A DNA stretch of 64,000 nucleotides from Henriciella barbarensis (GCF_003576345.1 NZ_QWGB01000003.1:1-64000), one strand, 5' to 3'; positions 25,901 to 35,028 are shown, counted from the first letter of the stretch. Numbers and translations: made by a program. Notes: a model not told the origin generated them from the sequence alone.

Positions 25901-26411
25901 TAATACCGCCGCGAATGGCATACTCGCCGCGCTCACTGACGGTGGAGGAGCGGATATAGCCATTGACCGAAAGGTAGTCGGTGAGCGCGTCTTCAGCGAG
26001 TTCTTCCCCCACGCTCATCGAGAAGCTGGCTGCGTGCATCGTCTCGCGAGGTGGCAGGCGCTGGATCAGGGATGAGCCAGTCGTAATCACCAGGAGCGGC
26101 TTGCTGCCGTCGCGCTGCTGGGCAATGCGGGCAAGTGCTGCGCAACGCTGGGAGGCGACCGCGGCACTGGGGCTGACCCGGTCATAGGGAAGCATGTCCC
26201 AGCCGGGCAGAAGCACCCTGTCCATCGTCGGGTGGAAAAACTCTGCCAGTTTGAGCGCCGTAGCGGCGGTCTTGTCGTCCCGTGCTACATAAAGCGCGAT
26301 GCCGCCCTTGTTCAGCAGGGAATCCTGGAAAGCCTTGAGGTCCACCCCGAACGGGGCGCCAGTTACGTTTGTTGGCGCAGACAGGCTGGAAAGGCGCGAA
26401 AGGCTGGGCAT
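22965..26411 (-). CDS. mfd: Transcription-repair coupling factor
   Basis: This 1148-residue Mfd removes RNA polymerase stalled at lesions and recruits UvrA. Seen in order are the UvrB-like N-terminal domains, the RNA-polymerase-interacting domain (GDLVVHVDHGVGRYEGLKTL, about 485-510), the RecG-like translocase with Walker A CGDVGFGKTEVAL (about 625-637) and DEEQ (LLIVDEEQRFG), the TRG region (QLRGRVGRSKLRAYAY) and a C-terminal domain. Length is exactly typical. It stands upstream of sdhE-recG, on the opposite strand to recG. Confidence 0.97.
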   Translation of the reverse strand: MPSLSRLSSLSAPTNVTGAPFGVDLKAFQDSLLNKGGIALYVARDDKTAATALKLAEFFHPTMDRVLLPGWDMLPYDRVSPSAAVASQRCAALARIAQQRDGSKPLLVITTGSSLIQRLPPRETMHAASFSMSVGEELAEDALTDYLSVNGYIRSSTVSERGEYAIRGGIIDIYPPTSDEPIRLDLFGDTLDQLKAFNPETQISTRELPSITLAPVSEILFSSDTLSLFREKYLDAFGAPGGDTMYEAARAQIRRQGLENWLPLFHDHLDSLFDYIDSDALVGFGYLAGEASSERRSQAEDYHAARLEAATDDRPARVLPPDALYLNAKDLDEELSSRGIARFTATGAETGIDLGGKHGRDFAPERAQPETNVFKSAAAHAEALREKGLTVIFGAWTSGSADRLVNVMEDHGLGALPRVYSLDAAATAGLSICELPLEQGVETENLAIISEPDVLGDRLAAPRRKRKAANFISEAASLNTGDLVVHVDHGVGRYEGLKTLELTGAPHDCLELEYSGGDKIYLPVENVDLISRYGSDDAESAVDKLGGVGWQTRKAKAKKRILEMAAELLEIAAARELRKAEPTTTGQGLYEEFAARFPYEETDDQLNAIEDTLEDLASGKPMDRLVCGDVGFGKTEVALRAAFVAAMSGMQVAVIAPTTLLARQHFKSFAERFANWPVKVRHLSRMVTQKEANDARDGLTSGDVDIVVGTHALLSKSIEFKRLGLLIVDEEQRFGVKHKERLKELKSDVHVLTLSATPIPRTLQMALTGIRDLSIIATPPVDRLSVRTYVAEFDTVTIREALLREKYRGGQAFFVAPRISDLDFLETFMRDNVPEVSFIVAHGQMPPTELEDIMTAFYEGEYDVLLSTTIVESGLDIPRANTLVIYRSDMFGLAQLYQLRGRVGRSKLRAYAYLTTPREHVMTPGAERRLRILQSLDSLGAGFQLASHDLDMRGSGNLLGDQQSGHVKEVGVELYQSMLEDAVAALKSGSDLEEEVADDWSPQINLGVAVLIPEDYVEDLGVRLALYRRLAEIDTDEGRERFAAELIDRFGPLPEETRQLLDITAIKAACKKLGIGKLDSGPKGIVMAFREDTPVEPRELMTIVQSRPNSMKLRPDGKLVVTRAPDEKHKRIQLIRNLLRELGGLVPA

Positions 26412-26468
26412 TGGTCGATCACCTGGCGGGATAGACAGGAGCGCGCCTTCAGCGCGTTCGCCGTGTTT

Positions 26469-26729
26469 TTAGAGAGCGCGCGCGTCGTATCTAAAGCCGA
26501 GCAGCTGGTCCAGCACAGGGCCTGCATAATTTGGCGGCACAGGCTTGTTGCCGATGATCCAGGCATAGACTTCCCAGTCCGGCGTTGCGAGCAGGCGCTC
26601 GAACTCATCCAGATCTGTCTCGGACATGGCGTCAATCTTCTGCTGGGCGAACTGGCCCATGATCAGGTCCATTTCCCGGAAGCCGCGACGCGAGGCGCGG
26701 AACTGGAGTTTGCGTTTACGTTCTTCCAC
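26469..26729 (-). CDS. sdhE: FAD assembly factor SdhE
   Basis: This 86-residue protein helps insert FAD covalently into the succinate dehydrogenase flavoprotein. The defining motif RRGFREMD near residue 15 (RGxxExD) is intact, and the small helical fold with WEVYAWIIG matches the DUF339 family. The ATG is at 26729, and mfd starts 57 bp after its stop on the same strand. recG starts 112 bp away in the other direction. Confidence 0.92.
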   Translation of the reverse strand: MEERKRKLQFRASRRGFREMDLIMGQFAQQKIDAMSETDLDEFERLLATPDWEVYAWIIGNKPVPPNYAGPVLDQLLGFRYDARAL

Positions 26730-26840
26730 GAGAGATACCTCTGTTTGAGCGTGAAACCGTCACATAGGTGAAGCTTTACCAATTGCCCACCAACCTCTTC
26801 AATTGAAGCCTGCGACGCTTTCGATATTGTCAGCCGACCC

Positions 26841-28907
26841 ATGCGTGATGAACGACTCTTTCCCCTGTTCCAGCCCGTCGACAAGCTCCCGGGGATTGGT
26901 CCGAAGTTGAAGCCGGTTTTCGAGCGGCTGGTCGACGGTGAAACGGTATGGGACCTGCTATTACACCTGCCGGAAAAATGGCTGGACCGCCGGGTGCGTG
27001 ACAGTTTTCAGGACTTGGTCTCTGGCGAAGTGTCGACGGTTCGCGGCGAGGTGATGTCGTACAAGGCGCCCTATTCCGACCGGGCGCCGCACCGCATCCA
27101 GTTATTCGATGGCAGCGGCTTCCTCACGCTGACTTATTTCCGCGCCGACCCACGCTGGCTTCAGGGCCAGTTTCCAATCGGGAAGGAACGGATCGTGTCC
27201 GGCCTTGTCAGTGAGTTTCAGGGTGAACGGCAGATGTCGCACCCGGACCATGTCGTAGATCCGACACGAGGTGAACCGCCGCCGCCCGTTGAGCCGATCT
27301 ATCGTTTGACCGCGGGCCTGACGAACAAGCGGGTTCATTCGGCAATGACCGCCGCCCTGGAACTTGTTCCAGAGGATCTGCCGGAGTGGCTCGGGAGCGA
27401 TCTGGTTGCCGCGCAGCAATGGCCTGGCTTCAAGGCCGCGCTGAGCGGTCTGCACACACCGGACGCCTACGACCCGGATGCGTTCGAACTCGCACGCCGG
27501 CGCCTCTCCTATGACGAAGCATTGGCGCGCGAAATCATATTTGCATTTGCCCGGGAGAGCCGGACGCGGCGAACTGCACCGCCACTCGAAGGTCCGAATG
27601 ATCCGCTGAACGCGCTCTCGGCGCGCCTGCCTTACAAGCTGACCTCCGCGCAAAGGCGCGCTGTCCGCGAAATTGCCGATGATGTCGCGAGACCCCATCC
27701 CATGCGACGGATGCTGCAGGGCGACGTCGGCGCCGGTAAGACGCTAGTCGCAGTCATGGCGGCACTGAAGGCTGTTTCATCCGGTTATCAGGCAGCTTTC
27801 ATGGCACCGACCGAAGTGCTGGCGCGGCAGCAGTTTGAGACGGTGGCCGGCCTGCTTGCGCCCTTGGGGCACGAAGTCGCGATCCTCACGGGTCGGGAGA
27901 AAGGCCCCAAGCGCGAATCAACGCTGATGGGGCTCGCCGATGGCAGCATTCATGTCGCTGTCGGCACGCAGGCGCTTTTTCAGGAAAGTGTCTCGTTCAG
28001 GAATCTTGGCCTTATTGTGGTGGATGAACAGCACCGCTTTGGCGTCGCCGACCGGATGCGCCTCATCGAAAAGGCATCGGCGCCGCATATGCTGGTGATG
28101 AGCGCGACGCCTATTCCCAGAACCCTTGCACAGGCAGTTCATGGTGACCTCGATATCTCGGTCCTTGATGAGAAACCTGCCGGGCGTCAGCCAATCGAGA
28201 CGCGGGCTATTCCCGATACGCGCATTGAAGATGTGGTCGAAGCCATCGGGCGGGCCATCGACAGGGGTGAGCGCGTCTTCTGGGTCTGTCCGCGCGTCGA
28301 TTCGGACGAGGACGATAGTTCCGCCGTTGCCCGCGCCGCCGCGCTAGAGGACTGGCTGGGGCAGAAGGTCGGGCTCGTCCATGGCCGGCTTCGCGGGGAC
28401 CAGAAGGATGAGGCGCTTGAGGCATTCCGGCGCGGCGATACGAAAGTGCTGGTTGCAACGACGGTAATCGAGGTCGGCGTGGATGTGCCCGACGCCACGG
28501 TCATGGTGATCGAGCGCGCCGAAGGCTTCGGCCTGGCGCAGCTGCACCAGCTTCGTGGACGTGTCGGGCGCGGTGACCGAAAATCCTATTGCATCCTGCT
28601 TTATCGCCCGCCTCTCGGTGAAATCGCACACAAACGGCTGGAAACGCTTCGCGAGACGGAGGACGGCTTTGCGATTGCGGAAGCTGACTTCAAGCTTCGC
28701 GGACCTGGCGATGTGTTGGGCGTTCGCCAGTCCGGCGCCGTCGATTACCGTATTGTCGATCTGCAAGCCGACGCTGACCTGATCGAGATTGCCCGCAAGG
28801 ATGCGCGTTATGCAATCGAGACAGATCCCGGCCTTACGAGCGACCGGGGCCAGGCTCTAAGCATCCTCAGAGAGCTTCTCAGTCCCCTCGTCCGTCAGCG
28901 GGAGTGA
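26841..28907 (+). CDS. recG: ATP-dependent DNA helicase RecG
   Basis: This 688-residue helicase regresses stalled replication forks and branch-migrates junctions. The N-terminal wedge/OB domain (about 55-150) is followed by the SF2 core, with Walker A QGDVGAGKT near 293-301, VVDEQHRFG, and MSATPIPRTLAQ, then motif V/VI in VIEVGVDVPDA and QLHQLRGRVGRG. Length is normal. Its last 51 bp overlap the oppositely transcribed DUF502 gene. Confidence 0.97.
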   Translation: MRDERLFPLFQPVDKLPGIGPKLKPVFERLVDGETVWDLLLHLPEKWLDRRVRDSFQDLVSGEVSTVRGEVMSYKAPYSDRAPHRIQLFDGSGFLTLTYFRADPRWLQGQFPIGKERIVSGLVSEFQGERQMSHPDHVVDPTRGEPPPPVEPIYRLTAGLTNKRVHSAMTAALELVPEDLPEWLGSDLVAAQQWPGFKAALSGLHTPDAYDPDAFELARRRLSYDEALAREIIFAFARESRTRRTAPPLEGPNDPLNALSARLPYKLTSAQRRAVREIADDVARPHPMRRMLQGDVGAGKTLVAVMAALKAVSSGYQAAFMAPTEVLARQQFETVAGLLAPLGHEVAILTGREKGPKRESTLMGLADGSIHVAVGTQALFQESVSFRNLGLIVVDEQHRFGVADRMRLIEKASAPHMLVMSATPIPRTLAQAVHGDLDISVLDEKPAGRQPIETRAIPDTRIEDVVEAIGRAIDRGERVFWVCPRVDSDEDDSSAVARAAALEDWLGQKVGLVHGRLRGDQKDEALEAFRRGDTKVLVATTVIEVGVDVPDATVMVIERAEGFGLAQLHQLRGRVGRGDRKSYCILLYRPPLGEIAHKRLETLRETEDGFAIAEADFKLRGPGDVLGVRQSGAVDYRIVDLQADADLIEIARKDARYAIETDPGLTSDRGQALSILRELLSPLVRQRE

Positions 28908-29597
28908 ACGCTGTTCCGGCGCTTCGTCCCCATGTTCCGGCACGACGAGACCAGCCGACAGGATCATCTTCGCACCCTCCTCGATCGACATGTTCATCTC
29001 AATGCACTCCGATTCGCGTACATAGATGAGGAAGCCGGATGTCGGGTTCGGGGTCGTCGGCACGAAAACACCGATGAAATCATCGCCTAGCTTATGCGCG
29101 ATCTCACCCTTTGCGCTGGATGATACGAATCCGATGCACCATGAGCCGACCTTTGGGTACTCTACCAAGACCACGCGGTCATAAGAGGCCTGCTGATTGT
29201 TGGTGAGAACTTCGATCAGCTGTTTGAAAGCTGCATAAACGTTGCGAACAATTGGCACGCTGGACAGAAGCCGGTCTGCCCCCCGCACGATTGAGCGGCC
29301 AAGCAGGTTTGTCGTGACCGCGCCCAGTATCGTGAGCGCAACGATCATTACGATCACGCCAAATCCGGGTATCGCGATATTCGTATATGTTTCGGGCTGG
29401 ATGATCGGCGGCAGCAGGGGTTTGACCCTGTTGTCGATGAAATTGATCAGGAATTGCAGGACGAAAAACGTAATCGCAATTGGGGCGGCGATGACTATGC
29501 CTGCAAGGAATCTGCCCCGCAGCCATGCCCACAGACTGGGCCGTTTGGGCTCGGGTGCCATCAATCCATGGTCAGAGTGACCGGATTTGTCCGCCAT
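28857..29597 (-). CDS. DUF502 family membrane protein
   Basis: This 246-residue inner-membrane protein has two hydrophobic segments, FLAGIVIAAPIAITFFVLQF and IAIPGFGVIVMIVALTILGA, separated by a short periplasmic loop. A soluble C-terminal domain follows, with the family pattern YPKVGSWCIGFVSS and FVPTTPNPTSGFLIYV. Function is unknown. The gene is convergent with recG and overlaps it. Confidence 0.88.
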   Translation of the reverse strand: MADKSGHSDHGLMAPEPKRPSLWAWLRGRFLAGIVIAAPIAITFFVLQFLINFIDNRVKPLLPPIIQPETYTNIAIPGFGVIVMIVALTILGAVTTNLLGRSIVRGADRLLSSVPIVRNVYAAFKQLIEVLTNNQQASYDRVVLVEYPKVGSWCIGFVSSSAKGEIAHKLGDDFIGVFVPTTPNPTSGFLIYVRESECIEMNMSIEEGAKMILSAGLVVPEHGDEAPEQRSLPLTDEGTEKLSEDA

Positions 29598-29668
29598 AAA
29601 AGCGCTCCTGAAAAGTGGTCTGGGTTTACGTTGAGTATGGCTTGGAGATCATATGATTTCCGTTAATT

Positions 29669-30685
29669 GTGGCGAAGATGAGTGAGAAACAAGAATTCGA
29701 TAGCAGGCTGCAGGCGGTCCTTAGACGCGTGTATGGCGAGCAGATAGCGCTGGCCTCTGCAAACAGGCTGTCAGGTGGCGCAAGCCAGGAAACCTGGCTG
29801 CTTACGCTCAGCGGTACCGGGGCGCCGGACACGCTTATTCTGCGCCGCGCGCCTGAGGGGATGGAAGCGACCGATGATTCGCGCGCCATCGGCCTGCCGA
29901 ATGAGGCACGGCTTATCCGGAAGGCAGCGGCCACGGGCGTCGCCGTCCCTGAAGTTGTCCATGTTCTAGAACCGGATGAAGGTGTCGGCGAAGGCTTCAT
30001 CATGTCGCGTGTTGAAGGTGAAACAATTGCCCGCCGCATCCTGCGAGACGACGAGTATGCGAAAGCGAGGGAGCACCTGCCTGCGCAGTGTGGCCGCGCG
30101 CTGGCGGGCATTCACCGCATCGACGGGTCTGACGTCCCGCGCATTCGCGAGAGTACCGGCCTCGCCCAGGTCGAACAGTATGAGCAGACCTATCAGGAGA
30201 TCGGCGTTTGCCGTCCGATCTTTGACCTCGCAATTGTCTGGTTGAAGGAAAATGCCCCAAAGCCGCTCGCGCCGTTGCTGGTGCATGGTGACTTCCGGCT
30301 CGGCAATATCATGGTGGACGAACAGGGTCTCGCAGCGGTGCTGGACTGGGAGCTCGCCCATTACGGCGACCCGCGTGAGGATATTGGCTGGATGTGCACC
30401 AATTCATGGCGCTTTGGACAGTCTGAGAAACGCCTCGGCGGCTTCGGCGACGTTGAGCCGCTGCTGGAGGCTTATGCTGAAGCTGGCGGCGCAGAGTTCA
30501 CACCGCGAGATATTGATTGGTGGGACATGCTGGGCAGCATGAAATGGGGCATTATGTGCATGGGAATGTACGAGACGTTCCGCTCAGGCGCTGATGCCAG
30601 TGTCGAGCGCGCCGCCATTGGCCGCCGCGTTTCCGAGACGGAAATGGACCTTGTGAACCTTCTGGAGGGCCAGCGTCATGCATGA
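29669..30685 (+). CDS. APH-fold phosphotransferase (ACAD10/11-like)
   Basis: This 338-residue protein of the aminoglycoside-phosphotransferase superfamily has the catalytic loop LVHGDFRLGNIMVDE (catalytic Asp, metal-binding Asn) and the metal Asp in AVLDWELAHYGDP. The N-terminal lobe has LSGGASQETWLL. This subfamily usually occurs with acyl-CoA metabolism and with a DUF6285 protein, as here. The start is GTG 29669; an ATG at 29678 is an alternative. It overlaps the next gene by 8 bp. Confidence 0.85.
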   Translation: MAKMSEKQEFDSRLQAVLRRVYGEQIALASANRLSGGASQETWLLTLSGTGAPDTLILRRAPEGMEATDDSRAIGLPNEARLIRKAAATGVAVPEVVHVLEPDEGVGEGFIMSRVEGETIARRILRDDEYAKAREHLPAQCGRALAGIHRIDGSDVPRIRESTGLAQVEQYEQTYQEIGVCRPIFDLAIVWLKENAPKPLAPLLVHGDFRLGNIMVDEQGLAAVLDWELAHYGDPREDIGWMCTNSWRFGQSEKRLGGFGDVEPLLEAYAEAGGAEFTPRDIDWWDMLGSMKWGIMCMGMYETFRSGADASVERAAIGRRVSETEMDLVNLLEGQRHA

Positions 30686-31055
30686 TCAGCCAAGCGTCAG
30701 TGAACTCGTACAGGCGGTGAAGAATTTCGTCGACCATTCAGCAATGCCGGAACTGAAAGGTCGTGCCGCCTTCCATGCGCGCGTCGCCTCCAACGTTCTG
30801 GCCACGATCCTGCGGGATCTGGACGCCCGCGAAGCCAATGATGGGGCCGAGTATGAGCGGCTGAAGGCGTTGCTGCCCGATAGTGACGGCAAAACCAGAC
30901 AGGCTCTCAATGAGGAGCTTCAAGGTAGGATCCGGTCTGGTGAGCTGACGATCGCGTCGGCGGCGCTGATGGAACACCTCAAAAAGACCGCAATTGCGCA
31001 GTTGAAAGTCGATCAACCGAAATACTCCGGACTGGCAACCGCTCTAGAGGACTGA
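30678..31055 (+). CDS. DUF6285 domain protein
   Basis: This 125-residue helical protein (VSELVQAVKNFVDHSAMP..., FHARVASNVLATILRDL) matches the small DUF6285 family that follows APH-type phosphotransferases. It probably forms a complex or functional pair with that enzyme. The function is not known. Start ATG 30678 overlaps the previous stop, and the next gene begins 2 bp after its stop. Confidence 0.8.
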   Translation: MHDQPSVSELVQAVKNFVDHSAMPELKGRAAFHARVASNVLATILRDLDAREANDGAEYERLKALLPDSDGKTRQALNEELQGRIRSGELTIASAALMEHLKKTAIAQLKVDQPKYSGLATALED

Positions 31056-31057
31056 AT

Positions 31058-31966
31058 ATGCGCCCTATCCTGATCGCGCTTGGCATTGTCGCTGCGCTGG
31101 CTGTTGGTTGGGTTGCGTTCAAGGATGGTATCTACGCATCCTGGCTTGGTCAGGGAGAGCGAGAAGCGGTAGAGCCTGACTATGCGCTGGAGGACGACTG
31201 GCTTGAGCGCCCGGCAGAGGCCCCGCCGGGTGGATGGGCGAGCCCGTGGGGCATAGATGTCGTCATACTGGCTCCGTTTCCAACGACGCCGCAGCCTGCA
31301 GGCCTGCTCACAGCGTCCAGCGATGTCATCAAGAACGATTTTGACGGTTTCATGGATGAGGCCGGTCTCTCATCGGAGCTCAGTTCGGTCGTCTATGCCC
31401 CCTCCTATCGTGCGCCTTCGCCTGCTTTAGGTAAGCGCATGCGCGACGAGGCGAGCGCGCTGGCAGCCGCCGATGTTGCTGCCGCCGTGTCCCGTTATGC
31501 ATCCGCCGACAACCGCAAGCGCGGTGTCCTGATTGTGGCTGCACCTGGCACTGAGGCGCTTCTTGAAGGGGCGCTAAGCGCCCTGCCCGCTGATGAAGAT
31601 TTCCGTCAAAGGTTTGGCGGCGTGATGCTGCCAGCGGATATGGATGTTGCCGAGTGGATGGAAGTTGCTGGCCCCTGCAGCGATGGCGTGGATGCTTGCG
31701 TGGTCTCAACAGGTCTCGACGCCAGCAAACCTTTCAGGCGCTTCTTACTGCCAAGCCTTCCGCGTCCACGTCTAGTCTATAGCGATGACGGCACTCTCGC
31801 CAACACGATCGACGAGCGGGCGGATACGCTGTCAGTATGGCTGGAAGAAAATCTGCCTAAACCAGCAGAGCCCTTCGACACCTGGGCTGCAGAGGAAGTG
31901 GTGGATGTAGCCCCCATCCGACGCCCGAATTCGGAACGCGATATTTCGGGCGAGCGTGGGAACTAG
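31058..31966 (+). CDS. DUF3089-like membrane-anchored protein
   Basis: This 302-residue protein has an N-terminal anchor (PILIALGIVAALAVGWVAF) followed by a periplasmic domain. Features such as PDYALEDDWLERP, VVYAPSYRAPSP and VLIVAAPGTEALLEGAL recall the DUF3089 family, which has an alpha/beta-hydrolase-like fold. The usual nucleophile serine motif is not clear here (APGTE). It ends the phosphotransferase operon and overlaps hldE by 4 bp at convergent stops. Confidence 0.6.
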   Translation: MRPILIALGIVAALAVGWVAFKDGIYASWLGQGEREAVEPDYALEDDWLERPAEAPPGGWASPWGIDVVILAPFPTTPQPAGLLTASSDVIKNDFDGFMDEAGLSSELSSVVYAPSYRAPSPALGKRMRDEASALAAADVAAAVSRYASADNRKRGVLIVAAPGTEALLEGALSALPADEDFRQRFGGVMLPADMDVAEWMEVAGPCSDGVDACVVSTGLDASKPFRRFLLPSLPRPRLVYSDDGTLANTIDERADTLSVWLEENLPKPAEPFDTWAAEEVVDVAPIRRPNSERDISGERGN

Positions 31967-33456
31967 CTACGCGAGCGCTCAATGATATTCGTCGTCGACC
32001 GGCCTTCCAGCAGCGGCACGATAATCACTTCACCGCCGCGGGCCCTGACCGTGTCGGCGCCCACGATTTCATCGGCTTTATAGTCGCCGCCCTTTACCAG
32101 AACATCTGGCTGCAGGGCTTCGATCAGTTCGGCAGGTGTATCTTCGTCGAAGCTGGTAACAGCGTCGACGGCAGCAATGCCTGATAGCAGCTCGGCGCGG
32201 TCCTGTTCAGTGTTTACCGGGCGGCTTTCGCCTTTGAGGCGCTTGACCGAGGCGTCGGTGTTGACCGCGACGATCAGGCGGTCGCACTGAGCCCGGGCCT
32301 GACGCAAAACCCTCAAATGGCCGGGATGCAGAATGTCGAAGCACCCATTGGTAAATCCGACGCGTAGTCCAGACGCTCGCCAGCGCGTTGCAAGTTCAAC
32401 GATATCCGCGCGGGTCAGCAATCCTGCCGATTGCGGTGCCTCACCCGCGGAGAGCGCACGTTGAAGCTCGTCTGCGCTGACCGTTGCTGTGCCGACTTTG
32501 CCAACGACGATGCCGGAAGCTGCGATAGCGAGTTCGACCGCGTCCTTGAGCTCTGCGCCTGCCGCGATGGCCGCTGCAAGCGCCGCCATGCTGGTATCCC
32601 CAGCGCCCGAGACGTCGAAAACCTGCCGGGCCTCGCCCTTCATATGAAAGGTTTTCGTTCCCTCAAACCAGGACATACCCTTTCCAGCGCGAGTCACAAC
32701 AAAGCTGGTGTCAGGCAGGCTATCGGCCATGGTGCCAAGTGCTGCCTTGACATCGCTATCGCTTGTGGTGGGCAGGCCGCTGGCAGCCGCAAGCTCACTC
32801 GCATTCGGCTTGATCAGGTTTGCACCCGTGTAGACGCTGAAATCCTTTGATTTCGGGTCGACCAGAACGGGTATGCCATTGTCCCGGGCAGCTCTGATGC
32901 AGGCGTCGAAAACAATCGGATTGACCGCACCTTTGGCATAATCTGACACAATGATCAGTGCGGCCGTTCTTGCAGCGTCTGTGACCAGTTTGCCGATCTC
33001 TGATGAGGCGTCAGCAAGGTCTGGGCAATCGTCCTCGGTATCGACGCGTAGCAATTGCTGTGTGCCAGCAATGAAGCGGGTCTTTATCACCGTCGGCATA
33101 CTGCTCGTGCGGACAAGCTGACAGCTGATCAGCGGGTCGGCTTCGAGAAGTTCTGTAAGATGCGTGCCGGCATCATCATCGCCGATACAGCCAATCATGA
33201 TGGTGTGCAGGCCAAGGGCGCTGAGGTTGCGGGCAACGTTTCCTGCGCCGCCGGGCACTTCAGTTGAGTTCGATTTGCGCAAAACCGGAACAGGTGCTTC
33301 TGGCGAGACCCTGCCAACGCTGCCATAAACATACCGGTCCAGCATCAAATCGCCGACGCAGATGATCTGCTTGCCGCTGGCCTTGTGCAGAATGTCAGAT
33401 ATTTGCTGTCTCAAGCCGCAATTCCCCGTGCCAGCCTCTGTTTTTGGTCGCGCCAC
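31963..33456 (-). CDS. hldE: Bifunctional heptose 7-phosphate kinase / heptose 1-phosphate adenylyltransferase
   Basis: This 497-residue fusion makes ADP-heptose for lipopolysaccharide inner core. The N-terminal ribokinase-like half has the PfkB signatures VPGGAGNVARNLSALG and VFDVSGAGDTSMAALAAA. The C-terminal half is a nucleotidyltransferase with TNGCFDILHPGHLRVL (HxGH) and the KGGDYKADEI region. Start GTG 33456 gives a slightly long N-terminus; a TTG at 33414 is possible. It is divergent from the photolyase operon. Confidence 0.93.
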   Translation of the reverse strand: MARPKTEAGTGNCGLRQQISDILHKASGKQIICVGDLMLDRYVYGSVGRVSPEAPVPVLRKSNSTEVPGGAGNVARNLSALGLHTIMIGCIGDDDAGTHLTELLEADPLISCQLVRTSSMPTVIKTRFIAGTQQLLRVDTEDDCPDLADASSEIGKLVTDAARTAALIIVSDYAKGAVNPIVFDACIRAARDNGIPVLVDPKSKDFSVYTGANLIKPNASELAAASGLPTTSDSDVKAALGTMADSLPDTSFVVTRAGKGMSWFEGTKTFHMKGEARQVFDVSGAGDTSMAALAAAIAAGAELKDAVELAIAASGIVVGKVGTATVSADELQRALSAGEAPQSAGLLTRADIVELATRWRASGLRVGFTNGCFDILHPGHLRVLRQARAQCDRLIVAVNTDASVKRLKGESRPVNTEQDRAELLSGIAAVDAVTSFDEDTPAELIEALQPDVLVKGGDYKADEIVGADTVRARGGEVIIVPLLEGRSTTNIIERSRS

Positions 33457-33511
33457 GCCTGACTAAACAAATATTTCCTTTGGCGCCAGACACATACAAT
33501 GTGGACAAGAC

Positions 33512-33541
33512 TGATCCGAGCCACAGTTTGCCGCGTAGACG
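33512..33541 (+). promoter_or_regulatory. Candidate ECF-sigma (RpoE/ChrR-type) promoter of the photolyase operon
   Basis: TGATCC at 33512-33517 and TAGACG at 33536-33541 are separated by exactly 18 bases. The same layout, TGATCC-N18-TATAGA, precedes the cupin gene on the minus strand. The motif resembles the published target of the singlet-oxygen ECF sigma factor RpoE in Rhodobacter-like bacteria. The downstream genes are of the type found in that regulon. Confidence 0.65.
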
Positions 33542-33595
33542 CCTACGACATTGCGCACACAGGAGAAAAAGCTGGGACAGGAAAATCCAACCTCA

Positions 33596-35026
33596 GTGAT
33601 CGTCTGGTTCAGGAACGATCTTCGGCTCGCAGACCATGCAGCCCTCGCCGCCGCGGTCAAAGCGGATGCGAAGATCTTTCCGGTCTACATACTCGAGGAT
33701 ACCGTCGCCGGGGGACGTAAGCTTGGGGGCGCCTCGAAATGGTGGCTGGACAAGTCTCTTAAATCGCTTCGCTCTGCTATCTCGCAGCGCGGCGGCAAGC
33801 TTATCTGCCGGAAGGGAGATGCTGAGAAGGTCCTGCATGATCTCGTCAGCGAGACAGGTGCTGACGCGGTCTTTTGGGGACGCAGATATACCCAGCCTGA
33901 AATGGATCGTGATGCCGATATCAAGAAAGCGCTTCAGGATGAAGGCATAGAGGCCGAAAGCTTCAACACATGCCTTCTGACCGAGCCCTGGTCTTATCAG
34001 ACGACGTCTGGCGGCTATTACAAGGTATTTACTCCCTATTGGCGGGCGGTCCGCAGCAGCTTCGAAGCGCCGGACCCGGTGCAGGCGCCGGAGACATTTG
34101 CCGGTATCGGGATCAATGGCGATGAGATTGAGAGCTGGGAGCTGCATCCAAGCAAGCCCGACTGGTCCAAGGGGTTCGACGACATGTGGACCCCGGGTGA
34201 GGAAGGCGCGCAAGAGAGATTGCAGAGCTTCCTCGATGGCCCGGTCCGCGAATATGAAGAGATGCGCAACCGCCCAGATCAAGATGGGACGTCCGGGCTT
34301 TCTCCTCACCTGCATCATGGCGAGATCAGTCCGGCCACTGTCTGGCGCGCCGTGATGGGTCGTATCAATCGCGGCTTGCAAGAAGAAGAAAGCGCTTGGT
34401 CATTCCTCTCCGAAATTGTCTGGCGTGAGTTTTCGTACGTTCTGATCTATCATAATCCGAAGATGGGACGGGAAAATTACGACAGCAAATTCAACAAGAT
34501 GGAGTGGAGGTCTAATAAAAAGGATCTTGAGCTCTGGCAAAAGGGAAAGACCGGCTACCCGATCGTGGATGCTGGCATGCGCCAGCTGTGGGCCACCGGC
34601 TGGATGCATAATCGCGTCCGTATGATCGTCGCCTCGCTTCTGACCAAGCATCTGCTACTGAACTGGACAGAAGGCGAAGACTGGTTCTGGGATACGCTCG
34701 TGGATGCTGACCCGGCATCTAACGCTGCGGGTTGGCAATGGACGGCTGGTTCGGGCGCTGACGCATCGCCCTACTTCCGTGTCTTTAACCCGATCACACA
34801 AGGCCAGAAGTTCGACCAGACTGGCGCTTATGTTCGCAGATGGTGCCCGGAGCTGAAAAAGCTGCCCAACAAACATCTCCATGCACCCTGGGAAGCAGGA
34901 CGCCACGTACTGGAGAAAGCAGGGATCGAACTCGGGAAAACATATCCGCGACCGATCATCGAACACAGGCAAGGCCGCCAGCGTGCGCTGGACGCCTGGG
35001 AAACGCTTAAGGGAAAGCAGGACTGA
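33596..35026 (+). CDS. phrB: Deoxyribodipyrimidine photolyase
   Basis: This class I photolyase-type protein (about 476 residues) repairs UV-induced pyrimidine dimers using light. The N-terminal antenna domain begins VWFRNDLRLADHAAL, and the FAD domain has ATGWMHNRVRMIVASLL, WDTLVDADPASNAAGWQW and SPYFRVFNP. An in-frame TTG at 33551 is possible, but it lies at the predicted transcription start; GTG 33596 gives the usual N-terminus. The start is uncertain because the GGAG at 33562 points between them. It is first of a four-gene stress operon; the next ATG is 2 bp after its stop. Confidence 0.93.
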   Translation: MIVWFRNDLRLADHAALAAAVKADAKIFPVYILEDTVAGGRKLGGASKWWLDKSLKSLRSAISQRGGKLICRKGDAEKVLHDLVSETGADAVFWGRRYTQPEMDRDADIKKALQDEGIEAESFNTCLLTEPWSYQTTSGGYYKVFTPYWRAVRSSFEAPDPVQAPETFAGIGINGDEIESWELHPSKPDWSKGFDDMWTPGEEGAQERLQSFLDGPVREYEEMRNRPDQDGTSGLSPHLHHGEISPATVWRAVMGRINRGLQEEESAWSFLSEIVWREFSYVLIYHNPKMGRENYDSKFNKMEWRSNKKDLELWQKGKTGYPIVDAGMRQLWATGWMHNRVRMIVASLLTKHLLLNWTEGEDWFWDTLVDADPASNAAGWQWTAGSGADASPYFRVFNPITQGQKFDQTGAYVRRWCPELKKLPNKHLHAPWEAGRHVLEKAGIELGKTYPRPIIEHRQGRQRALDAWETLKGKQD

Positions 35027-35028
35027 GC

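Noticed and set aside
25179-26075. 298-codon plus-strand frame inside mfd
   Set aside because: Antisense shadow of a clear mfd coding region.
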